From Deltaproteobacteria bacterium (GTDB taxonomy: Bacteria; Desulfobacterota; Deferrisomatia; Deferrisomatales; JACRMM01), in contig JACRMM010000071.1 of the NCBI GenBank assembly GCA_016214985.1, positions 1 through 64,000 of the forward strand: 64,000 nt of DNA, read 5' to 3'. The position numbers were made by a program, and so were the translations under genes. Position 1 is the first letter of the stretch; the number at the start of each line of letters is the position of its first letter. The notes beneath the pieces are model-generated. The model had not been told where the DNA came from, searched no databases, and saw only the letters and a program-made list of their open reading frames with translations. Shown one piece after another: positions 46,174-54,343 of this stretch.

Positions 46174-47226
46174 ATGCGCGCGATCCTACTCGAGCAGTTC
46201 AAGGGGAAGATGGAAGTCAAGAACGTGCCGGATCCAAAGCTCAGTGATGACAATGCTGTAATCATAAAGATTATGGCGAACGGGATTTGCAGGAGCGACT
46301 GGCACGAGTGGATGGGCGATTGGGAATGGGTCGGGTTGTTTCCGACCCTGCCGATCATTCCTGGTCATGAGGCCTGCGGCCTTATCGAAGAGGTCGGAAA
46401 GAACGTAAAGCTCTTCAAGAAGGGAGACAAGGTTGTCGTTCCCGTCGGCCTCGGTTGCTGCACCTGCCCCAGCTGTCAGATTCAGAACTCCAACAACTGC
46501 GACACCCTGCGGATCGTGGGCTTCAGCTTCAACGGTACGTTCGCGGAGTACATGAACTTCCCAGACGCGGACTATAACCTCTTTCGCCTGCCGGAGAGCC
46601 TCGACTACGTGGGTGGAGCCGCGCTCGGCTGCCGTTTTCAGACCGCCTATCACGGAGTGGTAAGCCGTGGGCAGGTGAAGCCTGGAGACAAGGTGGTGGT
46701 GTACGGTTGCGGAGGGATCGGGCTCACCGCCATCGACGTGTGCGCGTCCATGGGCGCCTACGTGATCGCGGTCGACATCATGGACGACAAGCTCGAGTTG
46801 GCGAAGAAGGTCGGCGCCCACGACGTGGTCAACGCCCGCAAGACCAACCCGGTGCAGGCGGTAAAGGATCTGACGCACGGCGGCGCCGACATGAGCGTCG
46901 ACGCCCTGGGCGAGGCCGAGACCTGCCTCAACGCGATTCTCAGCCTGCGCAATCGCGGCAGGCACGTTCAGATCGGACTCACGACGCAGGCGGAAAAGGG
47001 AAACGTCTCGCTTCCTCTGGACGTGATCACCGCCATGGAGCTTTCGGTCAACGGCAGCCTCACCATGCCGAAGCACCAGTACGCGCAGATGCTGACGCAC
47101 ATCGAGCGTGGCACCGTCAGCCCCGTCAAATACGTGACCAAGACGGTCACCCTGGACGAAGCTCCAGCGATCATCGAGTCGATGACCGAGTACAAGACCC
47201 TGGGCGTCAACGTCGTGGTGTTCTAG
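46174..47226 (+). CDS. zinc-dependent alcohol dehydrogenase (MDR family)
   Basis: A 350-residue medium-chain dehydrogenase. Catalytic Zn ligands are Cys in GICRSDWHEW, His-Glu in PGHEACGLIEEVG and Cys in ALGCRFQTAYHG. The structural Zn site has four cysteines in GCCTCPSCQIQNSNNC. The NAD motif is VVYGCGGIGLTAIDV, with the acidic VDIMDD after beta2 favouring NAD over NADP. AAGGAGAG precedes the ATG at 46174. A stable hairpin follows, then the MoxR-VWA-mycofactocin genes. Several Zn alcohol dehydrogenases in mycofactocin-bearing bacteria are nicotinoproteins that hand electrons to mycofactocin; this one is a candidate by context only. Confidence 0.93.
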   Translation: MRAILLEQFKGKMEVKNVPDPKLSDDNAVIIKIMANGICRSDWHEWMGDWEWVGLFPTLPIIPGHEACGLIEEVGKNVKLFKKGDKVVVPVGLGCCTCPSCQIQNSNNCDTLRIVGFSFNGTFAEYMNFPDADYNLFRLPESLDYVGGAALGCRFQTAYHGVVSRGQVKPGDKVVVYGCGGIGLTAIDVCASMGAYVIAVDIMDDKLELAKKVGAHDVVNARKTNPVQAVKDLTHGGADMSVDALGEAETCLNAILSLRNRGRHVQIGLTTQAEKGNVSLPLDVITAMELSVNGSLTMPKHQYAQMLTHIERGTVSPVKYVTKTVTLDEAPAIIESMTEYKTLGVNVVVF

Positions 47227-47239
47227 CGTCTGTCTGGAA

Positions 47240-47270
47240 CTCGCCCTCCCCCGCCGCCGGGGAGGGCGAG
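47240..47270 (+). terminator. 12-bp perfect hairpin after alcohol dehydrogenase
   Basis: CTCGCCCTCCCC pairs perfectly with GGGGAGGGCGAG around a 7-base loop, 13 bases after the stop codon. No T tract follows, so it may terminate partly and lower expression of the downstream MoxR operon relative to the dehydrogenase, or protect the dehydrogenase mRNA end. Confidence 0.55.
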
Positions 47271-47334
47271 CCGATCCGGAGCAGCTCGGATGCCCTGCGC
47301 ACGGGGCCCGACTTCGCGGAATCGAGGTAGGGCG

Positions 47335-48675
47335 TTGGGACCTTCGGATCTCCGACAAAAGGTTTGGGATGTCTGCCTGTACATCCAGGAGAACCTGTAT
47401 CTGAACCGCCCCGACCTGGAGGTCGGGGGCGTTCGCCTCAATTCCGCCCTGCTCATGAGCCTTCTAACCGCCCTGTGCCAGGGGAAGGCGCTCGTCATCG
47501 GCGAACCCGGGCTAGGGAAGACCACCTCGGCCGAGTACGTCGGCGCCCTGGTCTACCAGTTTCCGCTCGGCGCCCTCTGGAGGGCCGAGGTCTCGGGCCA
47601 CCCGGAGCAGACCGAAGAGAAGATCATCGGCCGGCCGGACCTCGGTAGGCTCAATCAGGGGGAAGAGGTGGTGGTCTGGTCCCACTTCGCGCTGCTTCCC
47701 GTCAAGATCGTCGACGAGCTCAACCGGCTTCCGGAGACCAAGCAGAGCCTGATCTTGGACGGGGTGGACCGGGGGAACTGGACCTATCTCGACGACGCCA
47801 TCATGAATGACGACTACTGCCTCTTCGCGACGGCCAACTACGCCGACCGCGGCACCAACACCGTCATCGCCCCCCTGCTCGACCGGTTCGACGTGATGCT
47901 CGAGTCCAAGCACCCGGGCGCAAACCTGGCGTACCTGATCGCCGTCCAGCGCTCCCGGGCCCTGGCGCTCCGGCACCCGCGACTCGAGGAAGAGCTCCGG
48001 CGCGTCCTCTCCCACAGGATTGGGCACGAGGCCCTCATGACGAAAGTAGACGGCGCATGCGCGGAGTTCGGAGCAGCGCTGGCGGAGGACTTCGGAATCC
48101 CAAGTCTTTTCCGCGAGGAGCGAGCGGAGATCCGAACGCGCATCCGTTCGATCCCGTTCGGGTTGGACTTCAACGCGTTCCTCCGCTTCACGGTAGCCGA
48201 GCTCTCCTTCTGTTACCGGTTCGGCCAGAAACGAACCAACGAGACGTGTGAAGAGGGGTGCCATTTCACCGGCTACCTGTGCGGCGCGGTCAACAGCTGC
48301 ATCTCCAATCGTTTTCCGGCGAGCGCGGCGACCTTTGCGCAGGCGCTCGCGTGGCTCCTGGGGGAGGCCGAGGTCGGCATCGAGCAGCTGACCACGGTTC
48401 TGCCGTTCACCCTTGCCCACCGCATCCGCTGGAAGGAAGCAGCCCTGGCCCAGGCGGAGGGCGAGCGCCGCACGGACCCCCTCGAGATCTTCATGGCCAA
48501 GGGTGCGGTTCGACAACTGCACCGCCGCTACTCGGAGCAGCACGACGAGATCAAAGCCGCCTTGAGCGTCGCCGGCCAAAGGGTGGAGGGTGACGCACCC
48601 ATCCCGATCGAGGGCGACCATCCCCTCTACTGGGAGATCCGCAGGGATCTCGGAGAGGATCTTTTCGGTCCTTGA
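47335..48675 (+). CDS. MoxR-family AAA+ ATPase
   Basis: A 446-residue (from TTG at 47335) AAA+ protein of the MoxR/CbbQ type. Walker A is VIGEPGLGKTTSAEY, Walker B VKIVDELNRLPETKQS, sensor 1 LFATANYADRG and the arginine-finger region LLDRFDVMLE. The C-terminal 200 residues are helical, with an unusual CEEGCHFTGYLCGAVNSC segment holding four cysteines that could bind a metal. The alternative ATG at 47290 adds 15 residues; TTG is favoured by GAGG 8 bases upstream and alignment to the helix. MoxR proteins work with VWA partners to mature metal enzymes; a VWA protein is encoded two genes on. Confidence 0.85.
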   Translation: MGPSDLRQKVWDVCLYIQENLYLNRPDLEVGGVRLNSALLMSLLTALCQGKALVIGEPGLGKTTSAEYVGALVYQFPLGALWRAEVSGHPEQTEEKIIGRPDLGRLNQGEEVVVWSHFALLPVKIVDELNRLPETKQSLILDGVDRGNWTYLDDAIMNDDYCLFATANYADRGTNTVIAPLLDRFDVMLESKHPGANLAYLIAVQRSRALALRHPRLEEELRRVLSHRIGHEALMTKVDGACAEFGAALAEDFGIPSLFREERAEIRTRIRSIPFGLDFNAFLRFTVAELSFCYRFGQKRTNETCEEGCHFTGYLCGAVNSCISNRFPASAATFAQALAWLLGEAEVGIEQLTTVLPFTLAHRIRWKEAALAQAEGERRTDPLEIFMAKGAVRQLHRRYSEQHDEIKAALSVAGQRVEGDAPIPIEGDHPLYWEIRRDLGEDLFGP

Positions 48676-49412
48676 AGCGCGCTTTTCAGGACTTTCACTC
48701 GGCCACCCCCCGCAGGGACCTCCCCGTCCATGGCCTCGCACGCGCGCGCCGCGAGCTCCAAGAGCGCCTCTTCGAGGCCTACACGGGTCTGCTGGAAACA
48801 CAGGTGAAGGATCTCTCTTACTGGGCGGCGCAGCCGGCCCGCGTCGCTGCGGCGTACGATGGGGCACTCGACGCGGCGCGGGCGGTCGAGTGCCACGAGG
48901 AGGACGTCGCCGCGTTCTGCGACACCCTGGGCCGAGCGCAGGGCCTCGCTTACGCGATTTCCGGACCCGGCGGGATCTTCCTGTCCGCCCTGGTCAACCG
49001 GGCTCCGGAGCCGCACCTCACCCTGAGGCTGCGGGGTCACCGCCGGATGCTCTCCTTTCTGGGATACCGCCTCGCCGAGGGCAAGACGTTGGTTCTCGAG
49101 GGGGACGCGGGCGACTTCACGGGTGGGGAGCTCGCCGGCGGGCGGCTCGTCGTGACGGGAGCCACTGGGGACGGGTGCGGAACCGGAATGATGGGAGGCG
49201 AGATCGAAGTGCGGGGGCACGCCGGCGAGAGGACCGGGGAGCGGATGACGGGGGGGAGTCTGCACGTGGGCGGCCAAATCCGGGGGCTGCGGGGGACGGC
49301 GCAGGGGGGCAACATCTACCGTGGAGGAAGGCTGATCCACTGCACCTTTCCCAGTATCCCGCTGTTGGAGGAGCTGGTGTCCAAAGCGGGCCCGGCGCGC
49401 GCCGGACCGTGA
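48672..49412 (+). CDS. GXGXG (FwdC/glutamate-synthase-like) domain protein
   Basis: A 246-residue protein. The N-terminal half is helical and unrecognised. From about residue 118 to 235 it has the right-handed beta-helix repeats seen in formylmethanofuran dehydrogenase subunit C and the C-terminal domain of glutamate synthase: GDAGDFTGGELAGGRLVV, GDGCGTGMMGGEIEVRG, GERTGERMTGGSLHVGG, GTAQGGNIYRGGRLIH. It starts with TTG overlapping the moxR stop and ends overlapping the start of the VWA gene, so the three are one translational unit. Such a domain between MoxR and VWA partners is unusual; it is probably structural or an adaptor. Confidence 0.78.
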   Translation: MKRAFQDFHSATPRRDLPVHGLARARRELQERLFEAYTGLLETQVKDLSYWAAQPARVAAAYDGALDAARAVECHEEDVAAFCDTLGRAQGLAYAISGPGGIFLSALVNRAPEPHLTLRLRGHRRMLSFLGYRLAEGKTLVLEGDAGDFTGGELAGGRLVVTGATGDGCGTGMMGGEIEVRGHAGERTGERMTGGSLHVGGQIRGLRGTAQGGNIYRGGRLIHCTFPSIPLLEELVSKAGPARAGP

Positions 49413-50965
49413 ACCTTACCGCCCTCCTCCAAGAGGTTTGGCCTGCGGTCCGCAAGCGGCATCTCTTCCCGGCGCTGCCCATGCCGGAGTGCGGCGACGG
49501 GGACGAACGGGTGGGGCTCGAGCTCAGGGGCAAGAAGATCCAAATCTCGGCCACGTTTGTCCGAAAGACCAGCCGCGCGGTCTCTCCAGCCGAGGTGCTC
49601 GACGCGCTCCTCGATCACGCCGTGTCTCACTACGTCTGCTGCCCGTGGGACTTCTCTACGCACCTGGGGCTCTATCTGGAGGCGAAACGCGCTCTCCCCG
49701 ACTCGGTGAAGGCGAAGCGTGCGACGGACTCCTTCTTGGACGTCGTGGCGGACACCTACTCCGTCAACCGCGGCCAAACGGCACTGCCCGAGGTGTACCG
49801 CACGCTGCGACGCGACGCCCTGGAAGAGACCGTCCACGGCCTCTGCCAGCGCATCTGGGGCGTCGACCTGGGCGCCGCCGGGGACGAGGACCTCATCCGA
49901 AAGCTGAGCTCAATCCCCTACCTGGAGAGGCGCAACTGGAAGGAGAGCATCCGCGAGTATGTCCGCACGATCGAACCCCTCTTGGAGGCGGAGCCCTCGT
50001 CCGGGGAGGTAGACCGCCCAAGCCCCTTCGGGAGTCACTCGCTCGAGCAATACACGGCCGACGAGATCGAAGCAGGCCTCCGAGCACTGACGAGAGAGAC
50101 GGAAGACCTCACGGATTTCCAGGAGCTGCTTCAGGATTTTGGAGCAGAGCTCCGGGAGGCGCTTCCGTCTTTGGAGCACGACATCGGAACGGGCCGTGGG
50201 CGGCCGGCAGAAGCCGATTTCCTGTTTTATCGGAAGCTGTCTGAGAACTACCGGCTTCCGGTTCAAAAGGCCGCCATCGAGAAGGCGGGCGCCCTGTACC
50301 CCCATCATCACGTCCCCTGGGAAGCGGGAACCCCCTTCCAAGACGTCGACCCGTGGACAAGCTTCGGGAGACTCCTGCCGGGGATTACCCAGTCCTGGCG
50401 CCGCATCGATGGGGAAACGCTCGGGAGCCAGCCGGGGGTGCCGGATTGCCTCGTTGTCTTGGACTCCTCCGCCAGCATGGTGAATCCCCGCGAGAGGGTG
50501 TCGTGGGCGGTCGTCGGGGCCGCCTGCGCAGCGGATGCCTACCTGAGGAACCAGGCGAAGGTCGCCGTATACAATTTTGGGGACGCCCAGGCAGGTGAGC
50601 GAAGGGTCCTTCCCTACACGACGAAGAGACGGGAGATCGTGCAGGCACTGTGCCACTTTCACGGCGGAGGCACCAGGTTGGATGTACAGGATATCGAAAG
50701 GTTGCAGCATGATCCCAAGCCGGACATCATCATTATTACAGACATGAAGATCATCAACCTAGAATCTATTATAGAATATTTTCTGGTGGCAGATAACAGA
50801 GTCACGGTAATATATACTGGTTTGAGTGACTCTGTCCGGCAATTCGAGCGAGCGACAACTGGCGCGAGCCATATGCAAGTCTTGCCTATTGAAAACGATC
50901 GAGATATTCCAAAAATAGTGTTGGGCCGATCAAAGACATTGTTTCTCAACCGGGTAAAGAGATGA
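49409..50965 (+). CDS. VWA-domain protein, MoxR partner
   Basis: A 518-residue cytoplasmic protein. The N-terminal region contains HAVSHYVCCPWDFSTHLGLY, reminiscent of VWA-containing metallopeptidase-like proteins, though no intact HExxH is seen. The C-terminal von Willebrand A domain (about 340-515) has the MIDAS metal site: DSSAS in CLVVLDSSASMVNPRER, the Thr in HGGGTRLDVQD, and the Asp in IIITDMK. GTG at 49409 overlaps the previous stop (GTGA). The final roughly 260 bases are strikingly AT-rich compared with the rest of the gene. It likely acts with the MoxR ATPase in remodelling or metal-loading a target enzyme. Confidence 0.85.
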   Translation: MNLTALLQEVWPAVRKRHLFPALPMPECGDGDERVGLELRGKKIQISATFVRKTSRAVSPAEVLDALLDHAVSHYVCCPWDFSTHLGLYLEAKRALPDSVKAKRATDSFLDVVADTYSVNRGQTALPEVYRTLRRDALEETVHGLCQRIWGVDLGAAGDEDLIRKLSSIPYLERRNWKESIREYVRTIEPLLEAEPSSGEVDRPSPFGSHSLEQYTADEIEAGLRALTRETEDLTDFQELLQDFGAELREALPSLEHDIGTGRGRPAEADFLFYRKLSENYRLPVQKAAIEKAGALYPHHHVPWEAGTPFQDVDPWTSFGRLLPGITQSWRRIDGETLGSQPGVPDCLVVLDSSASMVNPRERVSWAVVGAACAADAYLRNQAKVAVYNFGDAQAGERRVLPYTTKRREIVQALCHFHGGGTRLDVQDIERLQHDPKPDIIIITDMKIINLESIIEYFLVADNRVTVIYTGLSDSVRQFERATTGASHMQVLPIENDRDIPKIVLGRSKTLFLNRVKR

Positions 50966-51123
50966 ATGTCCATAGGAGCGATCACCGAATCGGTCCGAGA
51001 CAGGATCGAGGACGTCACGACCCTGGGAATCCGAGCTGCTGTGCTCATGCGGGGCGTGATGGTTCACAAGTTCGACCAGGGACAGCACGTGGGACAGATT
51101 TCGCCGATTGAAAGGAGCGAGAC

Positions 51124-51240
51124 ATGGAAGAGACTCGCGAAGAGGAAGTCGCCCTCCGGAGCGACGCGGACGAGCCCTCGATTCTCGACGAGATCTGCGT
51201 GGAGGAGCTCGCGATCGACGGCATCTGCGGCGTGTACTGA
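51124..51240 (+). CDS. mftA: mycofactocin precursor peptide MftA
   Basis: A 38-residue peptide, acidic leader MEETREEEVALRSDADEPS and conserved core ending CVEELAIDGICGVY. The C-terminal Val-Tyr is the pair that MftC crosslinks and decarboxylates. AGGAG lies 7 bases before the ATG. It is followed after 2 bases by mftB and then mftC, the canonical order. A second copy with a nearly identical core is at 35698-35811. Confidence 0.93.
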   Translation: MEETREEEVALRSDADEPSILDEICVEELAIDGICGVY

Positions 51241-51242
51241 CC

Positions 51243-51494
51243 GTGACACGCTACGCGCTCCACCCGGCGTGCCGGATGAGGAAAGAGGCGTTCGGGCTCC
51301 TGTTCTACGATCTTCGGGGTCCGCGACTCCTCTTCGCGGAGACGGCGGATCTGCTGGACCCGAAGTTCTTCCGGCAAGAGGGGGATCCGGGAGAGACGTT
51401 GCGGGGGAGTCCCCCGGCCGAGCAGGCGCGGGTAGAGCGCTTCCTCGCGACCTTGGTGGAGAAGGGATTCGTCTGTGAGCAACCGGTTTGTTGA
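51243..51494 (+). CDS. mftB: mycofactocin chaperone MftB
   Basis: An 83-residue RiPP-recognition-element protein (PqqD-like fold) that presents MftA to the radical SAM enzyme. It reads YALHPACRMRKEAFGLLFYDL, then GPRLLFAETADLLD and a C-terminal helix RVERFLATLVEKGFV, which fits MftB although it is somewhat short. GTG at 51243 is 2 bases after the mftA stop; its end overlaps mftC by 20 bases. Confidence 0.88.
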   Translation: MTRYALHPACRMRKEAFGLLFYDLRGPRLLFAETADLLDPKFFRQEGDPGETLRGSPPAEQARVERFLATLVEKGFVCEQPVC

Positions 51495-52572
51495 GCAGGG
51501 GCTCAAGGCCCCGGTCAACTTGACGTGGGAGGTGACGCTGGCGTGCAACCTGCGCTGCCGCCACTGCCTCTCGTCGTCGGGTCCCGCGGCGCCCCGTGAG
51601 CTCGATCCGGCCGAAGCCCTCGCGCTGGTGGGCGAGCTGCACGAGGCCGGCGTCTTCCAGGTGAACTTCGGAGGCGGCGAGCCGTTCCTGCGCCCCGATT
51701 TCGTCGGGATCCTGCAGGCCTGTCACGACCGGGGTGTCATGACCTGCATCTCCACCAACGGGACCCTGCTCGACGGGCCGTTGGTCGATTGCTTGAGCCG
51801 CAGCGGGCTCGTGGCCATCCAAGTGAGCCTCGACGGCGCCCGGGCCGAGACGTGCGACCGCCTTCGGGGCACGGGCACCTTCGAGCGGGCGTTGCAGGCT
51901 GTGAGGCTTCTGGCCGCCAGCCCGGTTCCCACGAGCATCAACGCGGTGCTCACGAGCCCGAACGCGGAGGAAGTGCCCCTCCTCTACGACTTGGCCGAGT
52001 CGCTGGGGGTCTCCCTGCGGGTGAGCCGGTTCCGGCCCTCGGGAAGGGGAGAGGAGAGCTGGGAGGACCTGCGGCCGTCGGCGGCTCAGCTCCTGGGCTT
52101 CTCCGAGTGGCTCGCCGGCCGCGGCGATGTGCGCACGGGAGACAGCTTCTTCTCCCTGACGCCCCAGCAGCGGCAGGGTCTCGGCCTGAACCTGTGCGGC
52201 GCGGCGAAGCTGACGTGTTGCGTGGGGCCGGAGGGCGACGTCTACCCCTGCGCGTTCCTGCAGCGCGACGAGTTTCGGGCGGGCTCCCTCAGAGAGCGCA
52301 GGTTCCAGGAGATCTGGGATCACTCCGCGGTGTTCCGTTCCTTTCGAGGCCTGCGCATCCACTCCTGCGAAGAGTGCCAGCGCTTCGACCGGTGCCACGG
52401 TGGCTGCCCGGCTGTAGCGTACCACCTGGGCCGGGGCGTCGGCGGCGGCGACCCCGAATGCCTCGTGAACTGTGTCTCGGCGGTGGACGCGGCGCGGGGA
52501 GGGCCCGACACGCCGGCCGACACAGGGGAGGCCGTCCCGCGAGCCCCAAGCGCAAGGCCAATCGCCCGATGA
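51475..52572 (+). CDS. mftC: mycofactocin radical SAM maturase MftC
   Basis: A 365-residue radical SAM/SPASM protein. The SAM 4Fe-4S motif is LACNLRCRHC (CxxxCxxC) near residue 24, followed by the GGGEPFLRPDF glycine motif. The C-terminal SPASM cysteines are in NLCGAAKLTCCVGPEGDVYPC and in SCEECQRFDRCHGGCP. MftC oxidatively decarboxylates the MftA Tyr and then forms a Val-Tyr C-C bond. GTG at 51475 overlaps mftB. The genes mftD, mftE and mftF that normally complete the cofactor do not follow; DNA after this gene is poorly coding. Confidence 0.93.
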   Translation: MSNRFVEQGLKAPVNLTWEVTLACNLRCRHCLSSSGPAAPRELDPAEALALVGELHEAGVFQVNFGGGEPFLRPDFVGILQACHDRGVMTCISTNGTLLDGPLVDCLSRSGLVAIQVSLDGARAETCDRLRGTGTFERALQAVRLLAASPVPTSINAVLTSPNAEEVPLLYDLAESLGVSLRVSRFRPSGRGEESWEDLRPSAAQLLGFSEWLAGRGDVRTGDSFFSLTPQQRQGLGLNLCGAAKLTCCVGPEGDVYPCAFLQRDEFRAGSLRERRFQEIWDHSAVFRSFRGLRIHSCEECQRFDRCHGGCPAVAYHLGRGVGGGDPECLVNCVSAVDAARGGPDTPADTGEAVPRAPSARPIAR

Positions 52573-52669
52573 TTCAGGGGTACATGAAGGGAGATTTGTA
52601 CGATCGGAAACCAAGAGGGCTTATGAATACGTGGGTGGGGCAAACGGTCCAGGAGCATTCAGGAGACTT

Positions 52670-52714
52670 CGTCCCAAGCAGTTGAATCAATGGTCTAGGC
52701 TTTGCGGCCTAACC
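52670..52714. repeat. degenerate copy of tRNA-Pro end and hairpin, possible att remnant
   Basis: CGTCCC-AAGCAG... through TTTGCGGCCTAACCCC can be aligned with the 3' end of tRNA-Pro and its following hairpin at 32385-32433 (CGTCCC-GACCAG... TTGCGGCCTGTAACCCC). Matches are concentrated at both ends of the alignment. The DNA from 52573 to 52946 otherwise shows no gene. This could mark a former element boundary, but similarity is modest. Confidence 0.3.
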
Positions 52715-52946
52715 CCGCTGGCGTTGGTGCGCCGAAGGAGCGATCTCGAAGTGTCTGCTTCGTCGGCGATGCGCGCGTCTTGCTGCTCGTTCCCGTCGGC
52801 CCTGCGTGGAAGATTCGAAAGCCCAGCGGGTGATCGTGGGCTCCGCAGGCCGTCTTCTTGCAAAGACCCGTAGAGTGCGGGGAATACCAGGCCTATCGAG
52901 ACGGCTCCCCTTGGGACCTCTGCCTGCTTGGGCCAGCCAGATCCGT

Positions 52947-53402
52947 TCATCCGCCGAGCCGGGGGAGGCCCTCCGGGCTGCGGAGCGCCGCGGGGCCGCT
53001 CTTCCCGGCGCTGACGCGGCCTGTTGCAGGAAACGTTGTCGTACCTCTTCCGTGGAGGGCGTCGTAGGTGGCCACGAGATCTCGGAGCCAACTCGTGTCG
53101 ACCCCGGACACGTGCTGCGCCAACCACCTCACGGCCTCTCGTGCCCGACCGATGGCATCGAAGGAGCCGTCATGGAGCTCTCGGGCGGCTCGGTGGTGTT
53201 CGGTGACCAGGGGCGGTTCGACACCCGCGGCGCCGATCAGGGTGCCCACAACGTATCCTTTCGCCGAGAGCAGTCCCGCACCCAGGGCAACCTGTGCGTC
53301 GAAGGTGCCAGCGAACCCCCGCAGGACAACCTCCTGCAGGCCAAGGTAGTACGCGGCGTTCCACTCTTGGCGCGCCGATTCGCCGCAACGCTGCATCGGC
53401 AT
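52947..53402 (-). pseudogene. degenerate C_GCAxxG_C_C-like gene (uncertain)
   Basis: An open frame of 151 codons from ATG at 53402. The stretch VVLRGFAGTFDAQVALGAGL ... GYVVGTLIGAAGVEPPL and the late GVDTSWLRDL follow the outline of the C_GCAxxG_C_C redox family (ECFxxGxNCAQAV ... GxVCGAxxGA ... CxxLLGxDL), but every diagnostic cysteine is replaced. The C-terminal 30 residues are Arg/Gly-rich and non-homologous. It is either a decayed or neofunctionalised copy, or a chance frame; the resemblance is by eye only. Confidence 0.35.
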
Positions 53403-53702
53403 GGAGGTCCTCCGAAAGAATCTGCGGGGGGCTCGCCGGTCCCGATCCCGGCTCCAAACTCTGCGCTGGCGGACCGTTAACTCCCTGGACCCGAAGCGGC
53501 GGTCGTCGTGGCAGCGATCGATGGGGAGGCGCATCGCCGAGGGGCCGACCCTCGTGTCGGCCCCAGCTTACGTTCCACCTCCTCGTGGCCTACGTCTGTT
53601 CTCTCCACAGGCTTCGTCCGGTGTCGCCGGGCCACTCGGCCCTCGGCCTACCGTCCCCGCGTCCCCGGGGAACCGGCGCCACCGATCGGGGCTGGAAGCG
53701 CT
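53403..53702. other. non-coding stretch
   Basis: About 300 bases between two leftward small genes. No frame on either strand has protein-like composition and no repeat or RNA gene was recognised. Confidence 0.4.
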
Positions 53703-53930
53703 TCACGGACGGGTTGTGACCTCGGCCTCGGCGCGGGCGGCCATGAGCCCCTTGATCATCCCGACCACGAGCATGGCTGCCGGGGCCAACTGCGCAACGA
53801 CGATCAGGGCGCACAGGCCCAGGAAGGCCCACACCAGAAAGCCGCTGTGGTCGTGGTGCACGCCGGTGGCGGCGAGGGCTGTGCTGGCGGCGGCGAGGGT
53901 TGCGACGAGGGTGGTGATCGTGGTCTTCAT
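53703..53930 (-). CDS. small exported membrane protein
   Basis: A 75-residue protein with a signal peptide (TTITTLVATLAAASTALA), a short HHDHSG segment after cleavage, and one transmembrane helix (FLVWAFLGLCALIVVAQ) continuing into a second hydrophobic stretch. AAGGGAG lies 7 bases upstream of the ATG at 53930. The His-rich mature N-terminus might bind metal. I do not recognise the family; similar short signal-plus-helix proteins occur widely. It is isolated, in otherwise gene-poor DNA. Confidence 0.6.
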   Translation of the reverse strand: MKTTITTLVATLAAASTALAATGVHHDHSGFLVWAFLGLCALIVVAQLAPAAMLVVGMIKGLMAARAEAEVTTRP

Positions 53931-54284
53931 GGCGCGCTCCCTTCTTCAGTGTCCTAACCCTGGAGAGCCGGTCTTGCCTCGTACCTTTGCAGGGGATGTG
54001 CCAACCAGCACAAGGCAGGCTCCTTTCCTTTCACTGTTTTCTAAGGCTTCGATATTTAGGGAATTTCTCTCCTGGCATCAGGGGCGCCCGGATCGGGCTT
54101 GAAGGTTTCGCTGTATGCTGGGCCGATACACGCGGCGGCCTTCCGTCCGGGATCGTCCGACGCTATGGGCGGAGAAGTCCCAGGAATCGTTGAGAGTGTT
54201 GCGTTGGCCGCGGTGTATGGGCTGGAGAGGCACTTGTATGGTCGGAGCGCCCCGTTCTGCGGCGCCCGACGAGAGAAATAAACC

Positions 54285-54314
54285 TTGACAAGAGATTTCG
54301 GGGGTGTTTCTAAT
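54285..54314 (+). promoter_or_regulatory. sigma-70-type promoter
   Basis: TTGACA (54285-54290) is the exact -35 consensus, and TCTAAT (54309-54314) serves as -10 after 18 bases. It points toward the crotonase operon and lies just upstream of the TetR-type palindrome. Confidence 0.6.
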
Positions 54315-54329
54315 TGCCCACAGAAGTTA

Positions 54330-54343
54330 ACTCACCGGTTAGT
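54330..54343. promoter_or_regulatory. TetR-type operator palindrome
   Basis: ACTCACCGGTTAGT is a 14-bp palindrome with 6 of 7 positions symmetric around CC|GG; ACT-N-ACCGGT-N-AGT patterns are common TetR-family operators. Its centre lies about 22 bases after the -10, where a repressor would block initiation or escape. The TetR gene at 62671 closes the same operon. Confidence 0.6.

Noticed and set aside
50966-51123. An ATG immediately after the VWA stop opening a frame into mftA
   Set aside because: The frame runs out of phase through mftA and mftB and becomes Arg/Ser-rich; no sign of a real peptide was seen.
54099-54281. A 60-codon frame in the leader region of the catabolic operon
   Set aside because: No family resemblance, no clear ribosome site; it ends just before the promoter.
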